Assembly (NCBI GenBank): GCA_034401795.1
Contig: CM067363.1
Span: 32,716,470 to 32,780,469, forward strand
Source: Chaetoderma sp. LZ-2023a
Taxonomy: Eukaryota > Mollusca > Caudofoveata > Chaetodermatida > Chaetodermatidae
DNA: 64,000 bases
Direction: 5' to 3'
Below are positions 1 through 9,540 of this stretch, piece by piece. The notes below the pieces were generated by a model, which was not told the origin of the DNA, did not search any database, and saw only the letters and a list, made by a program, of their open reading frames with translations. Each line of letters starts with the position of its first letter. The stretch's first letter is position 1. Both the position numbers and the translations under genes were made by a program.

Positions 1-121
1 AGCTTCTTTTTCAAAGATTCACCTATATGCGTCCAAGATTTCGGCACACACTCGCCCACATTCATTAAGTGACCACGTATCTAAATAAAGATTCTGGACA
101 TGTATAATATTCAGAGATATA

Positions 122-180
122 GTTTGAGAATAATTTGACTGGAACCTGTTGCGGACATTGGCAGCAACAGTTTCTGGTAG
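122..180. repeat. Decayed copy of palindromic repeat family P
   Basis: An imperfect inverted repeat around ACTGGAACCTGTTGC and GCAGCAACAGTTTCTGGT. The same arms recur at 673-760, 34430-34500, 37085-37160, 37740-37810, 59275-59310 and, almost perfect, at 53086-53174. This is a short hairpin-forming dispersed repeat. No coding potential is visible around it. Confidence 0.5.
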
Positions 181-672
181 AAATAATTACACAATTATTC
201 ACCAGATCCCGACAAATGCAACAGACTTCACCATATATTGGACTGGGCGTGTGCTGGTTGCCACAATCGGCCAGTAGAAGCAGGTAATATTGAATCTATA
301 CTACTACTACCACTACTAAACAATAAATTTGCTACGTATATGTCAAAATTATAAATGATAATAAATGAAGTAAAAAAACCGGACATAATCTAGTCTGAGA
401 CAGGTACACACATAAGCTCATCATTTAGACCATAAACCACGCAAATAAAAACACAAATAGATCACCATTTAACGGTCACGTTCAAAATTCTAATGAACAA
501 GGGAGTAAAATCGTATCGGCAATAAAATAATATTATCTACACGCAGTTACTTCCCTTGAACAATAAAATATTAATGCATAAGTCCGAGTATGCTTTATTC
601 TTTTAGTAATTTTTTGTAATATTTCCAGATGTTTAATAAATATCAAGGTAACTAGCCTATACGGGTAAGCCA

Positions 673-905
673 TGGACTATTTTGAAACTAATTTGATAGG
701 AACCTGGTGATGTAGACAGCAACAGCTCCCAGAATATTCAACAGCTTGACTGTGTAATTTTTTTGGAAATTGATGGTCAGGGTGTTTACAGATCGATCGA
801 TCCCAACACGAGCGAGATGTGGGTGGAGTTTAGCTAGAGGTGTGGGTGGAACTTAGCTAGAGATGGGCGGGGCATAGCTAAAACTGGAAAGCTCCATTGC
901 CACTA
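673..905 (-). repeat. Palindrome family P copy with its flanking unit, reverse orientation
   Basis: Reads TTTTGAAACTAATTTGATAGG, then an arm AGCAACAGCTCCCAG, then a 150 bp tail with GATCGATC, GTGGGTGGAG and GGGCGGGGCAT blocks. The tail is the reverse complement, with differences, of 52968-53085. Both copies therefore belong to a longer repeat (about 200-230 bp) of which the hairpin is one end. Confidence 0.55.
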
Positions 906-1118
906 TCTCCAATTAACCCCTTAACCCTTACCACTCAGATGTCAAAATTTAACAATTTCAAATTAAAGTGAAAGATGAACTGGTGTTTATTTTTCAACAA
1001 ATTTAGTGGAAGATGGTGCTCTCGTAACAACATCTTCCACCAAAATTGTTGGAAAATGTCCACTAGTTTCTTTGCTATTGACACCATAAAAGATAGAATA
1101 TTGACATCAGTGTGCTAA
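906..1118. other. Non-coding, no feature recognised apart from a small inverted repeat
   Basis: AT-rich sequence. AGTGGAAGATG near 1008 and CATCTTCCACCA near 1032 form a short inverted repeat flanking TGCTCTCGTAACAA. No reading frame or RNA gene is visible. Confidence 0.4.
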
Positions 1119-1716
1119 GGGTTAACGGACAGATGAATCAACAAGGGTTAACTGACAGATGAATCAACAAGGGTTAACTGACAGATGAATCAACAAGGGT
1201 TAACTGACAGATGAATCAACAAGGGTTAACTGACAGATGAATCAACAAGGGTTAACTGACAGATGAATCAACAAGGGTTAACTGACAGATGAATCAACAA
1301 GGGTTAACTGACAGATGAATCAACAAGGGTTAACTGACAGATGAATCAACAAGGGTTAACTGACAGATGAATCAACAAGGGTTAACTGACAGATGAATCA
1401 ACAAGGGTTAACTGACAGATGAATCAACAAGGGTTAACTGACAGATGAATCAACAAGGGTTAACTGACAGATGAATCAACAAGGGTTAACTGACAGATGA
1501 ATCAACAAGGGTTAACTGACAGATGAATCAACAAGGGTTAACTGACAGATGAATCAACAAGGGTTAACTGACAGATGAATCAACAAGGGTTAACTGACAG
1601 ATGAATCAACAAGGGTTAACTGACAGATGAATCAACAAGGGTTAACTGACAGATGAATCAACAAGGGTTAACTGACAGATGAATCAACAAGGGTTAACTG
1701 ACAGATGAATCAACAA
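1119..1716. repeat. Minisatellite, 23 tandem copies of a 26 bp unit
   Basis: The unit starts GGGTTAACTGACAG and repeats exactly every 26 bp; 598 bp equals 23 whole units. By eye the units are identical except the first, which has GGAC for TGAC. Near-perfect homogeneity indicates recent expansion. Its right edge at 1717 abuts the truncated LINE-A fragment, so the array marks where LINE-A similarity stops. Confidence 0.97.
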
Positions 1717-1926
1717 GCCTATGCAATGGTCCTGACACATATCCATTTGCAGGACAACAAGTAAATTTTTTGGATTTGAAGGTCTACCGGCACGAACCCA
1801 TTGATGATGTATTGTTTTGGATATGTTTGATGTTTCTGCAAGTTTATAATTCCAGAGTCCACCCTTCTTTGAAATCTTTGGTTTCCTCTCTGGGATTGCC
1901 CCATTAGTACTGGCCTTCATACATAT
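1717..1926 (-). pseudogene. LINE-A ORF2 fragment just downstream of the endonuclease (part cut off by Element A)
   Basis: On the minus strand this encodes a stretch with IPERKPKISKKGGLWNYKLAE and WVRAGRPSNP. This matches the linker that follows the AP endonuclease in many LINE ORF2 proteins (consensus of the type IPKKKFKPYWNxELxxLH...WxxxGRPR). The upstream endonuclease is on the far side of Element A at 19271-20160. The 4 bp ATAT on each side of Element A shows the two were joined before insertion. The fragment stops at the satellite, and no reverse transcriptase of this LINE lies in the window. Family placement is inference. Confidence 0.65.
1923..1926. repeat. Target site duplication of Element A, left copy (ATAT)
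   Basis: ATAT directly precedes the TG of the 5' LTR and recurs directly after the CA of the 3' LTR at 19267-19270. Four bp fits Ty3/gypsy integrase. Confidence 0.85.
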
Positions 1927-2774
1927 TGTAGATATGGGATTGTCTTCTGGGGGGTCATGACCCCGGGGACATCTTATATTTGCAGTCCAAGAACCCCAGC
2001 GAAGAATATGACAAGACCCCCAGCAAAGAATATGACTATATTTCTGAATACCAGACGAGCTAGGAAACGGATAACACAATGAGCGAAAATGTATTAGCGC
2101 GATCTAGTGTGTGCATCAAGTCGATGCAAAACTGACACGAAAATATAGCTGATACAAAAAGTGAAATTGGAATATGAAATTGGAATAGAATAGACTAAGA
2201 CTTAGGGCAGTGAGCTGATGGAATCTATCGGTGATTGAAGAATGAAAGCTGTTGCTGCAGGCGCGGCATAACCTTTTATAGTATTCAGCAGAAGTTATGA
2301 CCAATAGTTTTCTAAATATTCAAGCAAGAGCGTCGGTAGAATGCTACGCACAGAGTGTACGTAGCACAGACTGAATGACTCATAGAATGACGTAGTAAAC
2401 GTGGCGACGACCGACTTACCATAAGGACCGTAATAAGGTGACCGGGTTTCTATATTTCTATAGAGGCGACCCACGACACCAGATACGACACCAGATGTTG
2501 GTGAATCAGATGTACCACATGGTCACTACGTCATGGCACCCTTCTGAAATGCAGGCGTAGGCCTAATAAGCAAGGGGCTGGACGTGGGCATGATAGCGTC
2601 TGGCGCCAAGTGGATTAGAAAGCCAGACGAAAAGTTGACAGAAGACGTTAGTCAGAATAAGATATTAAGAAACGATTAGCAATGATTGTCGAAGCAATGT
2701 CCATCACTGTCAAGTTTGTGGGAGGTTATCGGATAGAATTCTACACTCATGAGTCAATTAGGCCGCTTTAACTT

Positions 2775-2915
2775 GTTCGGTGTTCTTTTCCTAAGAGAGA
2801 AAATCGGAGTTTGATTAGTCAGGATGACGTCACAATCAATGAGCATCGAATCAAACTCTGGAAAGAGGAACCAAAACGAACATGGTAGAGGGCTCCAGAG
2901 AAGTATAAAAAGTGG
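2775..2915 (+). promoter_or_regulatory. LTR promoter: CRE (TGACGTCA) inside a long palindrome, then TATA box
   Basis: TGACGTCA at 2825-2832 lies between perfect 10 bp inverted arms GAGTTTGATT (2807-2816) and AATCAAACTC (2849-2858). The arms extend imperfectly outward, TGTTCGGTGTTCTTTTCC against GGAACCAAAACGAACA. TATAAAA is at 2904-2910, so transcription should start near 2935. The same layout is conserved in the 3' LTR (CRE 18467-18474, TATA 18546). CREs bind bZIP (ATF/CREB) factors; use here is inference. Confidence 0.6.
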
Positions 2916-3160
2916 ACTTTAACTTTTTAGAAAAATCTTGGTTCCGAAAATTATTGCGCTTAGGTAAACCTAGCCTCGAGTCCGTATAGTTCTGTGGAAC
3001 TGAATTTGTCGAAATTCAAACAATTTCTTAGTGAATGGTTTTAAGTAGCCAAGAACGGTTTTTGACGAAGATGATTTAGAGAATCGTGAAACGCAACTTT
3101 GTAATGATAGAATAACCAGTATTCGTATTGTATGAAAATCAGTTATTTCTATAGACGCGA

Positions 3161-3301
3161 GTGACAGTAAAAGTTACTCAAAGTATCTGGTGGTAGTATA
3201 AGCCACCCCTAATTGATAGCGATTGGTGGTAGTATAAGCCACTCATATTTACTTAGAGTTTTATTTAACAGTTTGTTTTCTATCGTGACAGCATAAGTCA
3301 C
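3161..3301 (+). other. Array of four short hairpins in the LTR R/U5 leader
   Basis: Four 17-nt palindromic motifs: 3161-3177 (GTGACAGTAAAAGTTAC), 3190-3206 and 3226-3242 (GTGGTAGTATAAGCCAC), and 3285-3301 (GTGACAGCATAAGTCAC). Each can fold into a 4-5 bp stem with an A/T-rich 7-nt loop. All lie downstream of the predicted start, so they would be in the 5' leader RNA. The diverged solo LTR keeps three of them with stem-preserving changes. They may act in RNA packaging or translation; function is unknown. Confidence 0.6.
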
Positions 3302-3624
3302 ACATATCCGTAGCCATATTAGACAGTCAAACTTAAGAGAATAAATTATCACTTCAATATTCTCGAAGCAAGAGTTTGGGTTGTGTATTGTCCAGTCTGG
3401 AAGCGACGGAAGACCACCGTCCCGAGCCACCATCTTTTACCCGAGTCAGATCAGGCCCAGATTATCGAGTATAAATATCATCACCATTACCTTAGACGAG
3501 GCGAGCAGATAATCGTACTACTGCATCTTTGATAAGAGGTTGTCGTAGCAACCGGTACATCATATTCTTATCAGAAGTGTAGTAGATATATTTCTAAATT
3601 AGATCGGAAGACAGAAAATCTTCA

Positions 3625-3723
3625 GTGGCTTCGACGTGCCAGGATTTATATATTCCAGGATTGGACACTGTGTGAACCGTGAGTACAATATATCAAAGTA
3701 ACGACTGAGATAGACTGCCCAGA
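3625..3723 (+). other. Element A 5' leader between LTR and gag
   Basis: The first bases after the LTR, TGGCTTCGACGTGCCAGGAT (3626-3645), sit where a tRNA primer binding site is expected and begin with the required TGG. I could not match the remainder to a particular tRNA. The gag ATG follows at 3724. Confidence 0.4.
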
Positions 3724-5301
3724 ATGGCCCAACCACAAAACCCTACCAACCCGGGACTACCGCCAACCGACCGACAATTGAGACCCGAAACAGTGGCAGC
3801 CATGCGGGAAATGGGGACGGCAATGGCGGGAGCCATAGTACAAGGCGGGGACCGACGCGAGACCGAGAGAATATACAGGCGAGAAATCCGGGACGCTATA
3901 GAACGCATCCAACCCTGTGACGGAGTGGTACCGGAAGTGGTACGAGAGTTTTTGGACGCCAAAAGGAGGGCGTGGGCGGCCAACGAGGGGCGACTTGAAG
4001 GCGTACCTGTCTACGTCGTTACCCGAGCAGCCCGGGGACCATTAGCACGGGCACTGGATGGATTCCTTGCGGGGAAGGCGAGGGAGGACGTCACCTTCGA
4101 AGAGTTGCGGCAATACGTCACACTAAATTTCATATCCACAAACGAGGGGGAGCGTGTTAAGTATGACCTTGAAGGAACCCGCCAACGAAAGAATGAGACA
4201 GTCATCTCCTTCAATCGGAGGTACATGGAGGCCAGCGTTCGAGCCTACCCCGAGGGAAACACCGACAACAGGCGAACAATCTTGGGCATCTACCTACGGG
4301 CGCTCAATGACCAAGGTTTGAGCAGAAGGATCATCCGGAAGAGAACCACTACATTGGCTAGGGCCATCGAAATCGCAGAGGAGGAAGAAACGTGCAACGA
4401 TCTGCTTAACGCCATGAAAATCGATAACGGCCGAAGTGAAGAGAGAATGGAAATAGACACTTTAGAATCGACAGGGGAACGGGAAATAAGGTCCATGGTC
4501 AAGACACTGCAAAGACAGACTGCCCAACAAAGCAAGATGATCGAACAACTGTGTGGCTTGGTCAGAGACCTTCAGCTACAGCAGCAGAAGCCAGTAGCGG
4601 GGGCCATCCAACCCGCGAAAAAGACAGCCGCGCAGGCAAAGCAATGCGCCCCACCCTCGCCCCGACCAGTCAGAGCGGGACGAGAATTGCAACACATTAC
4701 CTGCTATAATTGTGGCCGGGTCGGCCATTATAAGAGTGACTGCCGTCAGACAGTGCAACCATCCGCACGACGACTACAACCGCGACCACAGCCCCGACCA
4801 CAACGGCCACCCATGACATGTTTTACATGTGGCCGAGAAGGACATACGGCCCAGAATTGTTTTGGGACGTATATGAGCCGGCAGGCGACTCCTGCCGTAA
4901 CAATAAAATGTTTTGGGTGTGGCAAAGACGGCCACTACATAACAGACTGTCCGCTGCAGAATGGTCCTGCCGGGATCCAACAAAAGGGTCCGGCTAACCG
5001 CAGGGCGATCAAGCGTCCCCGCATTGACGAAATGGAGATCGACGAGGTGAACGATCATCGACGACACACGACACCCAGTGACTGTTCACGTAATATTCGA
5101 ATGGATCTAAACAACGCTAGACGCAACCGTGACGACTACACAGATCGCGATGGTTTTGTGTTGACTGGGGAGGGGACGGATGAAATGGGCCGTCGTTCAT
5201 ACGGTGTCGGATACAATTCATCCTCCCGCCGGAACAGCTACGCCGAAGTTGTCGAGGGACGAAGGAGCCCGGGAAACGACAACGGAGAGAGCCGTTGGTG
5301 A
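3724..5301 (+). CDS. gag: Element A Gag polyprotein with three CCHC zinc knuckles
   Basis: 525 residues, structural protein of the retroelement particle. The N-terminal half is a helical retrotransposon-gag type region (capsid-like, about residues 80-230, with ELRQYVTLNF and ISFNRRYMEA). Then come a basic linker and three nucleocapsid knuckles of the CX2CX4HX4C form: CYNCGRVGHYKSDC, CFTCGREGHTAQNC and CFGCGKDGHYITDC. A basic KRPR patch follows. The ATG at 3724 is the first in frame after the leader. The frame is fully open to the TGA at 5299-5301. The slippery heptamer 22 nt before that stop hands ribosomes to pol. Base composition is GC-rich compared with pol. Intact and probably translatable. 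Confidence 0.9.
   Translation: MAQPQNPTNPGLPPTDRQLRPETVAAMREMGTAMAGAIVQGGDRRETERIYRREIRDAIERIQPCDGVVPEVVREFLDAKRRAWAANEGRLEGVPVYVVTRAARGPLARALDGFLAGKAREDVTFEELRQYVTLNFISTNEGERVKYDLEGTRQRKNETVISFNRRYMEASVRAYPEGNTDNRRTILGIYLRALNDQGLSRRIIRKRTTTLARAIEIAEEEETCNDLLNAMKIDNGRSEERMEIDTLESTGEREIRSMVKTLQRQTAQQSKMIEQLCGLVRDLQLQQQKPVAGAIQPAKKTAAQAKQCAPPSPRPVRAGRELQHITCYNCGRVGHYKSDCRQTVQPSARRLQPRPQPRPQRPPMTCFTCGREGHTAQNCFGTYMSRQATPAVTIKCFGCGKDGHYITDCPLQNGPAGIQQKGPANRRAIKRPRIDEMEIDEVNDHRRHTTPSDCSRNIRMDLNNARRNRDDYTDRDGFVLTGEGTDEMGRRSYGVGYNSSSRRNSYAEVVEGRRSPGNDNGESRW
5271..5300 (+). promoter_or_regulatory. Programmed -1 ribosomal frameshift signal between gag and pol
   Basis: G GGA AAC at 5271-5277 has the X XXY YYZ phase exactly in the gag frame. 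A -1 slip there enters the pol frame with no stop before pol (which is open from upstream of 5295). Three nt downstream AACGG...CCGTT (5281-5296) can form a 5 bp stem, followed at once by GGTGA...TCACC (5297-5308). Pol has no ATG near its start, supporting frameshift expression. Established rule for the heptamer; efficiency is untested. Confidence 0.75.
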
Positions 5302-8027
5302 GATCACCGACCGAGCGGTTCTTAATCCGTCTGAAAATAAATGAAAACGGTCTATCGGATCAGGGTAAGTACCTGCATGCCTTAGTGGATACTGGTGCTA
5401 GCACATCCTTGATTCGTAAGGATATATGGCGTAGCATGTTGAATGCTAGGCCATTGAAAAGAGCAAGAACGCTCTTAGCTGTAAATGGTTCCCCGATAAA
5501 GTTGTTGGGGGAAACACAAGTAAAATTCAAGAACGCCCGACCCATCCCTAGTACGATTGTGGCCAGAATGAGGCATGAATGTTTACTTGGAGCGGATGCT
5601 TTGCACCTGGGAAATGCAAAGATTGACTATCGGGCCAAAATTGTAGTATGGTTTGGCCAGATATATCCCTTTGAATATCCGCATAGAGAACAGACAAATT
5701 ATGTCTATGCTAGCTGTAAGGAAACGACCGGATATAAAGATATCGACAAAGTCATGGCGGACTTTGCAGATATTTTTGATACGGCTCATCCAAACACTTT
5801 AGGATTGGTTCCCAACGTCAAGTGTACGGTACCGACAGGGGATGCCTATCCTATTAGGCAGAAAGCGTACCGTTTACCGCTAGCCAAGCAATATATAGTC
5901 AAGAATCAAGTGGCTGAAATGCTGGCAGCGGGCGTCATAAGACCGTCGTCATCCCCATGGGCGTCACCCATTACGTTGGTCCCTAAGAAGGATGGGGGGA
6001 CGAGATTTTGCATTGACTATAGGAAATTGAACTCCGTTTGTCGTAAGGATAGCTATCCTTTGCCGAATATATCAGACATTTTTGATTCTATGGGCGGCGC
6101 TACGATATTTTCGACTATGGACTTGAAGTCTGGCTATTGGCAGATACCAATGGACAGCCAAGACATAGCGAAAACAGCGTTCGTTTGCAGCCAAGGTTTG
6201 TTCGAATTTGTTCGGATGCCGTTCGGTTTTGCGAACTCAGGTGCCGTATTTCAGAGGGCAATGAACGATATTTTCCGAGAATTCGTGGGAAAATGTCTAC
6301 ATGTTTTTGTCGACGATATAGTCATATATTCAAGAAACCCGGCTGAGCATGCACAGCATTTGCGTACAGTTATGCGTAGAATTCAAGAATATAATTTGCA
6401 AGTTAAAAAATCGAAATGCGATTTCGCCCAACCATCAGTTGATTTGTTAGGATATCGTGTTTCAGCACAGGGAGTGGCTCCTCAGGTCCAGAAGGTCAAG
6501 GTCATAAGAGAAATGTCACCGCCACGCGATGTGGGTGAGGTGAGAAGTTACATGGGCGCTACAGGGTATTACCGCTCTTGTGTGCAAGGCTATGCCGAAA
6601 TTGCTAAGCCTTTGATAGAATTGACTAAGAAATATAAACGTTTTGAGTGGGGTCAGGAAGAACAGCAAGCGTTTAAGAAATTACAAAACTTGCTGTGTAG
6701 TGAGACGGTTCTCACATATCCGAATTTGAATGCTCTGTATAGATTGTATACTGATGCGTCTAGCTATGCGATAGGTGCGATACTGGTACAGGTAGATGAC
6801 GAGGGTATTGAGCGTGTGATTCAGTATGTCAGCTCTACTCTTAAGGACAGTCAGTTAAATTGGCCCGTAATAGAAAAGGAAGCTTATGCGGTAATATACG
6901 CGCTAAAGAAGCTTAGACCTTATCTATTTGGCGCGCAGTTTACCGTGTATACCGACCACAAACCCCTAAAGAGTTTGTTTGTGGGCGAAGTTAAAAACAC
7001 GAAGGTGCAGCGCTGGGCGGTACTGATTGCCGAGTACGGATGTAAGATTGAATACATCCAAGGCTCGAAGAATATTCGAGCGGACATGTTGTCCAGGTTA
7101 CGTCGTCCGGTGGAAGTCGCGACGTTAGACACGGGCGACTTTGTAATACCAGACGTCGATGAGGGAGTGTTACCTCACGTCCCTCTGGAAGCATTCGACA
7201 TACCATATGACGAATTGTGTGCCGAGCAGACCAAGGAATACCCGGAGTTGTTCAAAAACACCCCGGAGGAGTATATGGTCAAGAATGGCATTTTGTATTC
7301 TTTAATTACGCCTTCAGCGTTGGACACTGAGTACCCCAGAATTGTCTTACCTACCCTGTTCCGTGAGAAAGTGCTCCGGATGGCTCATGAACGAGCTGGT
7401 CACCAAGGTCTACAGAAGACCATCGGTATGGTAAGAGATTCTTTTGTATGGACGTCTTTAAGAAAAGACGTAATTCGTATGCCTGAAACATGTACGAAGT
7501 GCCAGGTCAACCGACCTGTCACTACCCGACCCAGGTATAGTGAAATGCCCATGGCCAATTATCCGGGTCAGATAATTGGAATGGATTTGATCGGTCCATT
7601 ATTAGAATCGAATAAGGGTAACGTGTATATCATGACGGTGATCGATCACTGCTCTGCTTGGGCAGAAGCATATCCGATTGCAGCGAAGACATCTCAAAAT
7701 GTGGAAGAAAAGTTCTTCAACGAGTATGTCGCGCGTCATGGCGTCCCTGAGATTGTAATAACCGACCAGGGTAAAGAATTTTGTTCCCATTCTCTGGAGG
7801 AGCGGTTTAAGGAACACGGTATCGACCATAGACGGTCTAGCCCATACCATCCGCAGACCAATGGACGTACCGAGAGATTCAACCGCACTCTTAACGAGTT
7901 GATCCAGAAAGGGGTGAACAATGCCTCGAGGGCGTGGGAGGACGAGTTGGGTGCGGCTTTGACAGCGTACCGCAGTACTCGTCATTCAAGGACTCGAGTA
8001 TACACCGCCTGCCGATCGGCGTCATGA
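5295..8027 (+). CDS. pol: Element A Pol: protease, reverse transcriptase, RNase H, truncated integrase
   Basis: 910 residues in the -1 frame relative to gag, overlapping it by 7 nt. Domains in order: aspartic protease with LVDTGAS (D32); Ty3/gypsy RT with SPWASPITLVPKKDGGTRFC and the FVDD active site (residues 338-341); RNase H with YTDAS (D487) and TDHKPL; the integrase H2C2 zinc region starting HERAGH (H698); and a catalytic DD35E core (D764, D824, E860). Retroviral-type integrases normally run 100 or more residues beyond this E, with a GPY/F module. Here the frame stops only about 50 residues after it, with an out-of-character tail. This indicates a deletion or frameshift at about 7985-8027 that also removed the env start. 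RT, RH and the catalytic triad are otherwise intact. Confidence 0.92.
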   Translation: MVRSPTERFLIRLKINENGLSDQGKYLHALVDTGASTSLIRKDIWRSMLNARPLKRARTLLAVNGSPIKLLGETQVKFKNARPIPSTIVARMRHECLLGADALHLGNAKIDYRAKIVVWFGQIYPFEYPHREQTNYVYASCKETTGYKDIDKVMADFADIFDTAHPNTLGLVPNVKCTVPTGDAYPIRQKAYRLPLAKQYIVKNQVAEMLAAGVIRPSSSPWASPITLVPKKDGGTRFCIDYRKLNSVCRKDSYPLPNISDIFDSMGGATIFSTMDLKSGYWQIPMDSQDIAKTAFVCSQGLFEFVRMPFGFANSGAVFQRAMNDIFREFVGKCLHVFVDDIVIYSRNPAEHAQHLRTVMRRIQEYNLQVKKSKCDFAQPSVDLLGYRVSAQGVAPQVQKVKVIREMSPPRDVGEVRSYMGATGYYRSCVQGYAEIAKPLIELTKKYKRFEWGQEEQQAFKKLQNLLCSETVLTYPNLNALYRLYTDASSYAIGAILVQVDDEGIERVIQYVSSTLKDSQLNWPVIEKEAYAVIYALKKLRPYLFGAQFTVYTDHKPLKSLFVGEVKNTKVQRWAVLIAEYGCKIEYIQGSKNIRADMLSRLRRPVEVATLDTGDFVIPDVDEGVLPHVPLEAFDIPYDELCAEQTKEYPELFKNTPEEYMVKNGILYSLITPSALDTEYPRIVLPTLFREKVLRMAHERAGHQGLQKTIGMVRDSFVWTSLRKDVIRMPETCTKCQVNRPVTTRPRYSEMPMANYPGQIIGMDLIGPLLESNKGNVYIMTVIDHCSAWAEAYPIAAKTSQNVEEKFFNEYVARHGVPEIVITDQGKEFCSHSLEERFKEHGIDHRRSSPYHPQTNGRTERFNRTLNELIQKGVNNASRAWEDELGAALTAYRSTRHSRTRVYTACRSAS

Positions 8028-9255
8028 TAACTAAGCCGGAGACTGTGTCAGTGATACGGGCCGAATGGACCGTGATAGTATCCATCGACCATCCTTACCT
8101 ACCCGCTGAGTTCCTGGGACGGTTGCCCAAATGGCCAGTCTCGCCGCTAGCATGGGTACCAAAACAGCGTTTTTGAGTGGAAACGATATATACGGATTAC
8201 AGCATCGAATACGGGGGGTAAGAAAGATGGCAAGCCAAACACAGCAAACCATGAGTAGTCGAAGTGGCGCTAGGCAGAAGCGAGGGTTATTTAACTTTGT
8301 GGGCGACATCGCATCATCGCTGTTCGGTACCGCTACATCTGGGGATATAAACGCCATACGAGATGTGGTAAGGAGGGCGATGATGAGGATGAACAAAGTG
8401 GTGCATTTTACCAACCAGTTGACGTCGCACGTCAAATTAGCTTTCCGAGATATTGGTGTGAACACAGACCGTATTAACGAGTTGGGCGACAACTTGGCCA
8501 GTGCAACGGGCAACATGAGCCGAGCGCTCAGGCAGCAGGGGATTCGATTGTTGGAACTCTATGCGTTGGTACGGTTAGGACATGTTATAGACTCGGCTGA
8601 ACACGTGGTCTATGACTACCAGAAGGCAGCCGAACGATTCCATAGGCAAACGGCATCCTTAGAGTTGGGTCGTCTAACGGAGGCACTTTTTAGTCCCGAC
8701 GATCTGAAGTCCGTATCGAAACAGGTTAGTGCGGAATATAGGCTGATAAGACCGTATCAGTGGTATTACAGAAATGTAGTGGTATATCCATTGTGGCAGG
8801 ACGAATCGAAACTTCATTATGTGGCGACACTACCGTTAATTGACGGAGGACGATATATCGAATATGGACTACACTCATGGCCTGAACCACTGGCCAAGAC
8901 AGGGTATTACATGCAAGTGATGCTGGCCCGTACCAGCATTGGTCTAGATACCAAGACTGGGTGGTACTTTACCGCGTCGGAATGTCGTGGCGCCGACCCT
9001 AGGGTGTGCCAGGGACAACTACGGGTCGACAAGACCCACGTGCCCTGTATTGTGAGTGTACTGACAAATGCGACTGATAGCGACTGTAATATTCAACTAA
9101 CGAAGTCAAACGTAACCATTAGTAAATTATTTGCCAACGACAAAATCGGAGTAGTGTTGCAAATGTTCGGCGAGACGGTGGAAATCCATTGCGACGGACG
9201 ACTGATGGACCGATGTAGGGTGAGTAATGGTGTGTATGCATTGATGTCTGGAAAA
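8024..9255 (+). pseudogene. env: Element A Env, 5' part: baculovirus F / errantivirus-type fusion glycoprotein (broken)
   Basis: The main open stretch (from 8131) has a furin-type site RQKR at its residues 48-51 followed by GLFNFVGDIASSLFGT, the hallmark fusion peptide region of baculovirus F proteins and insect errantivirus Env. Downstream lie helical heptad-like segments and Cys residues, as in the F1 subunit. Upstream in another frame, 8024-8176 carries RAEWTVIVSIDHPYLP, which looks like F2, so there is a frameshift between about 8131 and 8176. No signal peptide precedes it, and the ATG at 8024 overlaps the pol stop, consistent with a deletion that removed the true start. The frame runs to the AAA at 9253-9255, where Element D is inserted. 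The TAA at 9256 belongs to the insert. Family membership is established by motif; host activity is not implied. Confidence 0.85.
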
Positions 9256-9471
9256 TAAACGAAATCTAGGATTTCTTTTTTCACGAGAGAGTTGATACTT
9301 ACCTCCCTAATACTTTTGATATTGCTAAATATTGGCTTTCACTCAATAAACACTCAGATTTAAAACAGTTAGGTGCCCCTACTGGGCAGGGAGTCAGAGC
9401 GTAGTCTGGCGGATGCCAGCCCCACCACCGCGCATGCGCAGACTAGCACTTCCTCTGACTAGATTATTGGC
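9256..9471. repeat. Element D left terminal repeat (3' end of the element)
   Basis: 9296-9471 is the inverted complement of 16115-16293 and almost perfect by eye. The outer 40 nt (9256-9295) are unique to this end and are complementary to the first part of the ICR. Confidence 0.9.
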
Positions 9472-9540
9472 TGACACACATGCAACTATTAAGAGCCTGA
9501 AGACCGAGCCTCTGTGGGGTGGAGAGGCCGGGTCCGTATC

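Larger units (their letters stand above)
1927..3624 (+). repeat. Element A 5' LTR
   Basis: 1698 bp, TG...CA, near identical to 17594-19266 (1673 bp). The 25 bp length difference is explained by a 24 bp tandem duplication at 1990-2037 (AGAACCCCAGCGAAGAATAT type unit present twice here, once in the 3' LTR) and one extra G near 2437. It contains a CRE-centred palindrome, a TATA box and a downstream array of small hairpins, annotated separately. Confidence 0.95.

Noticed and set aside
1119..1716. CRISPR-like array
   Set aside because: Units are contiguous with no unique spacers; it is a simple minisatellite, and the DNA is eukaryotic.
3626..3645. Specific tRNA assignment for the Element A primer binding site
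   Set aside because: Position and TGG fit, but the remaining bases did not match any tRNA 3' end I could recall with confidence.
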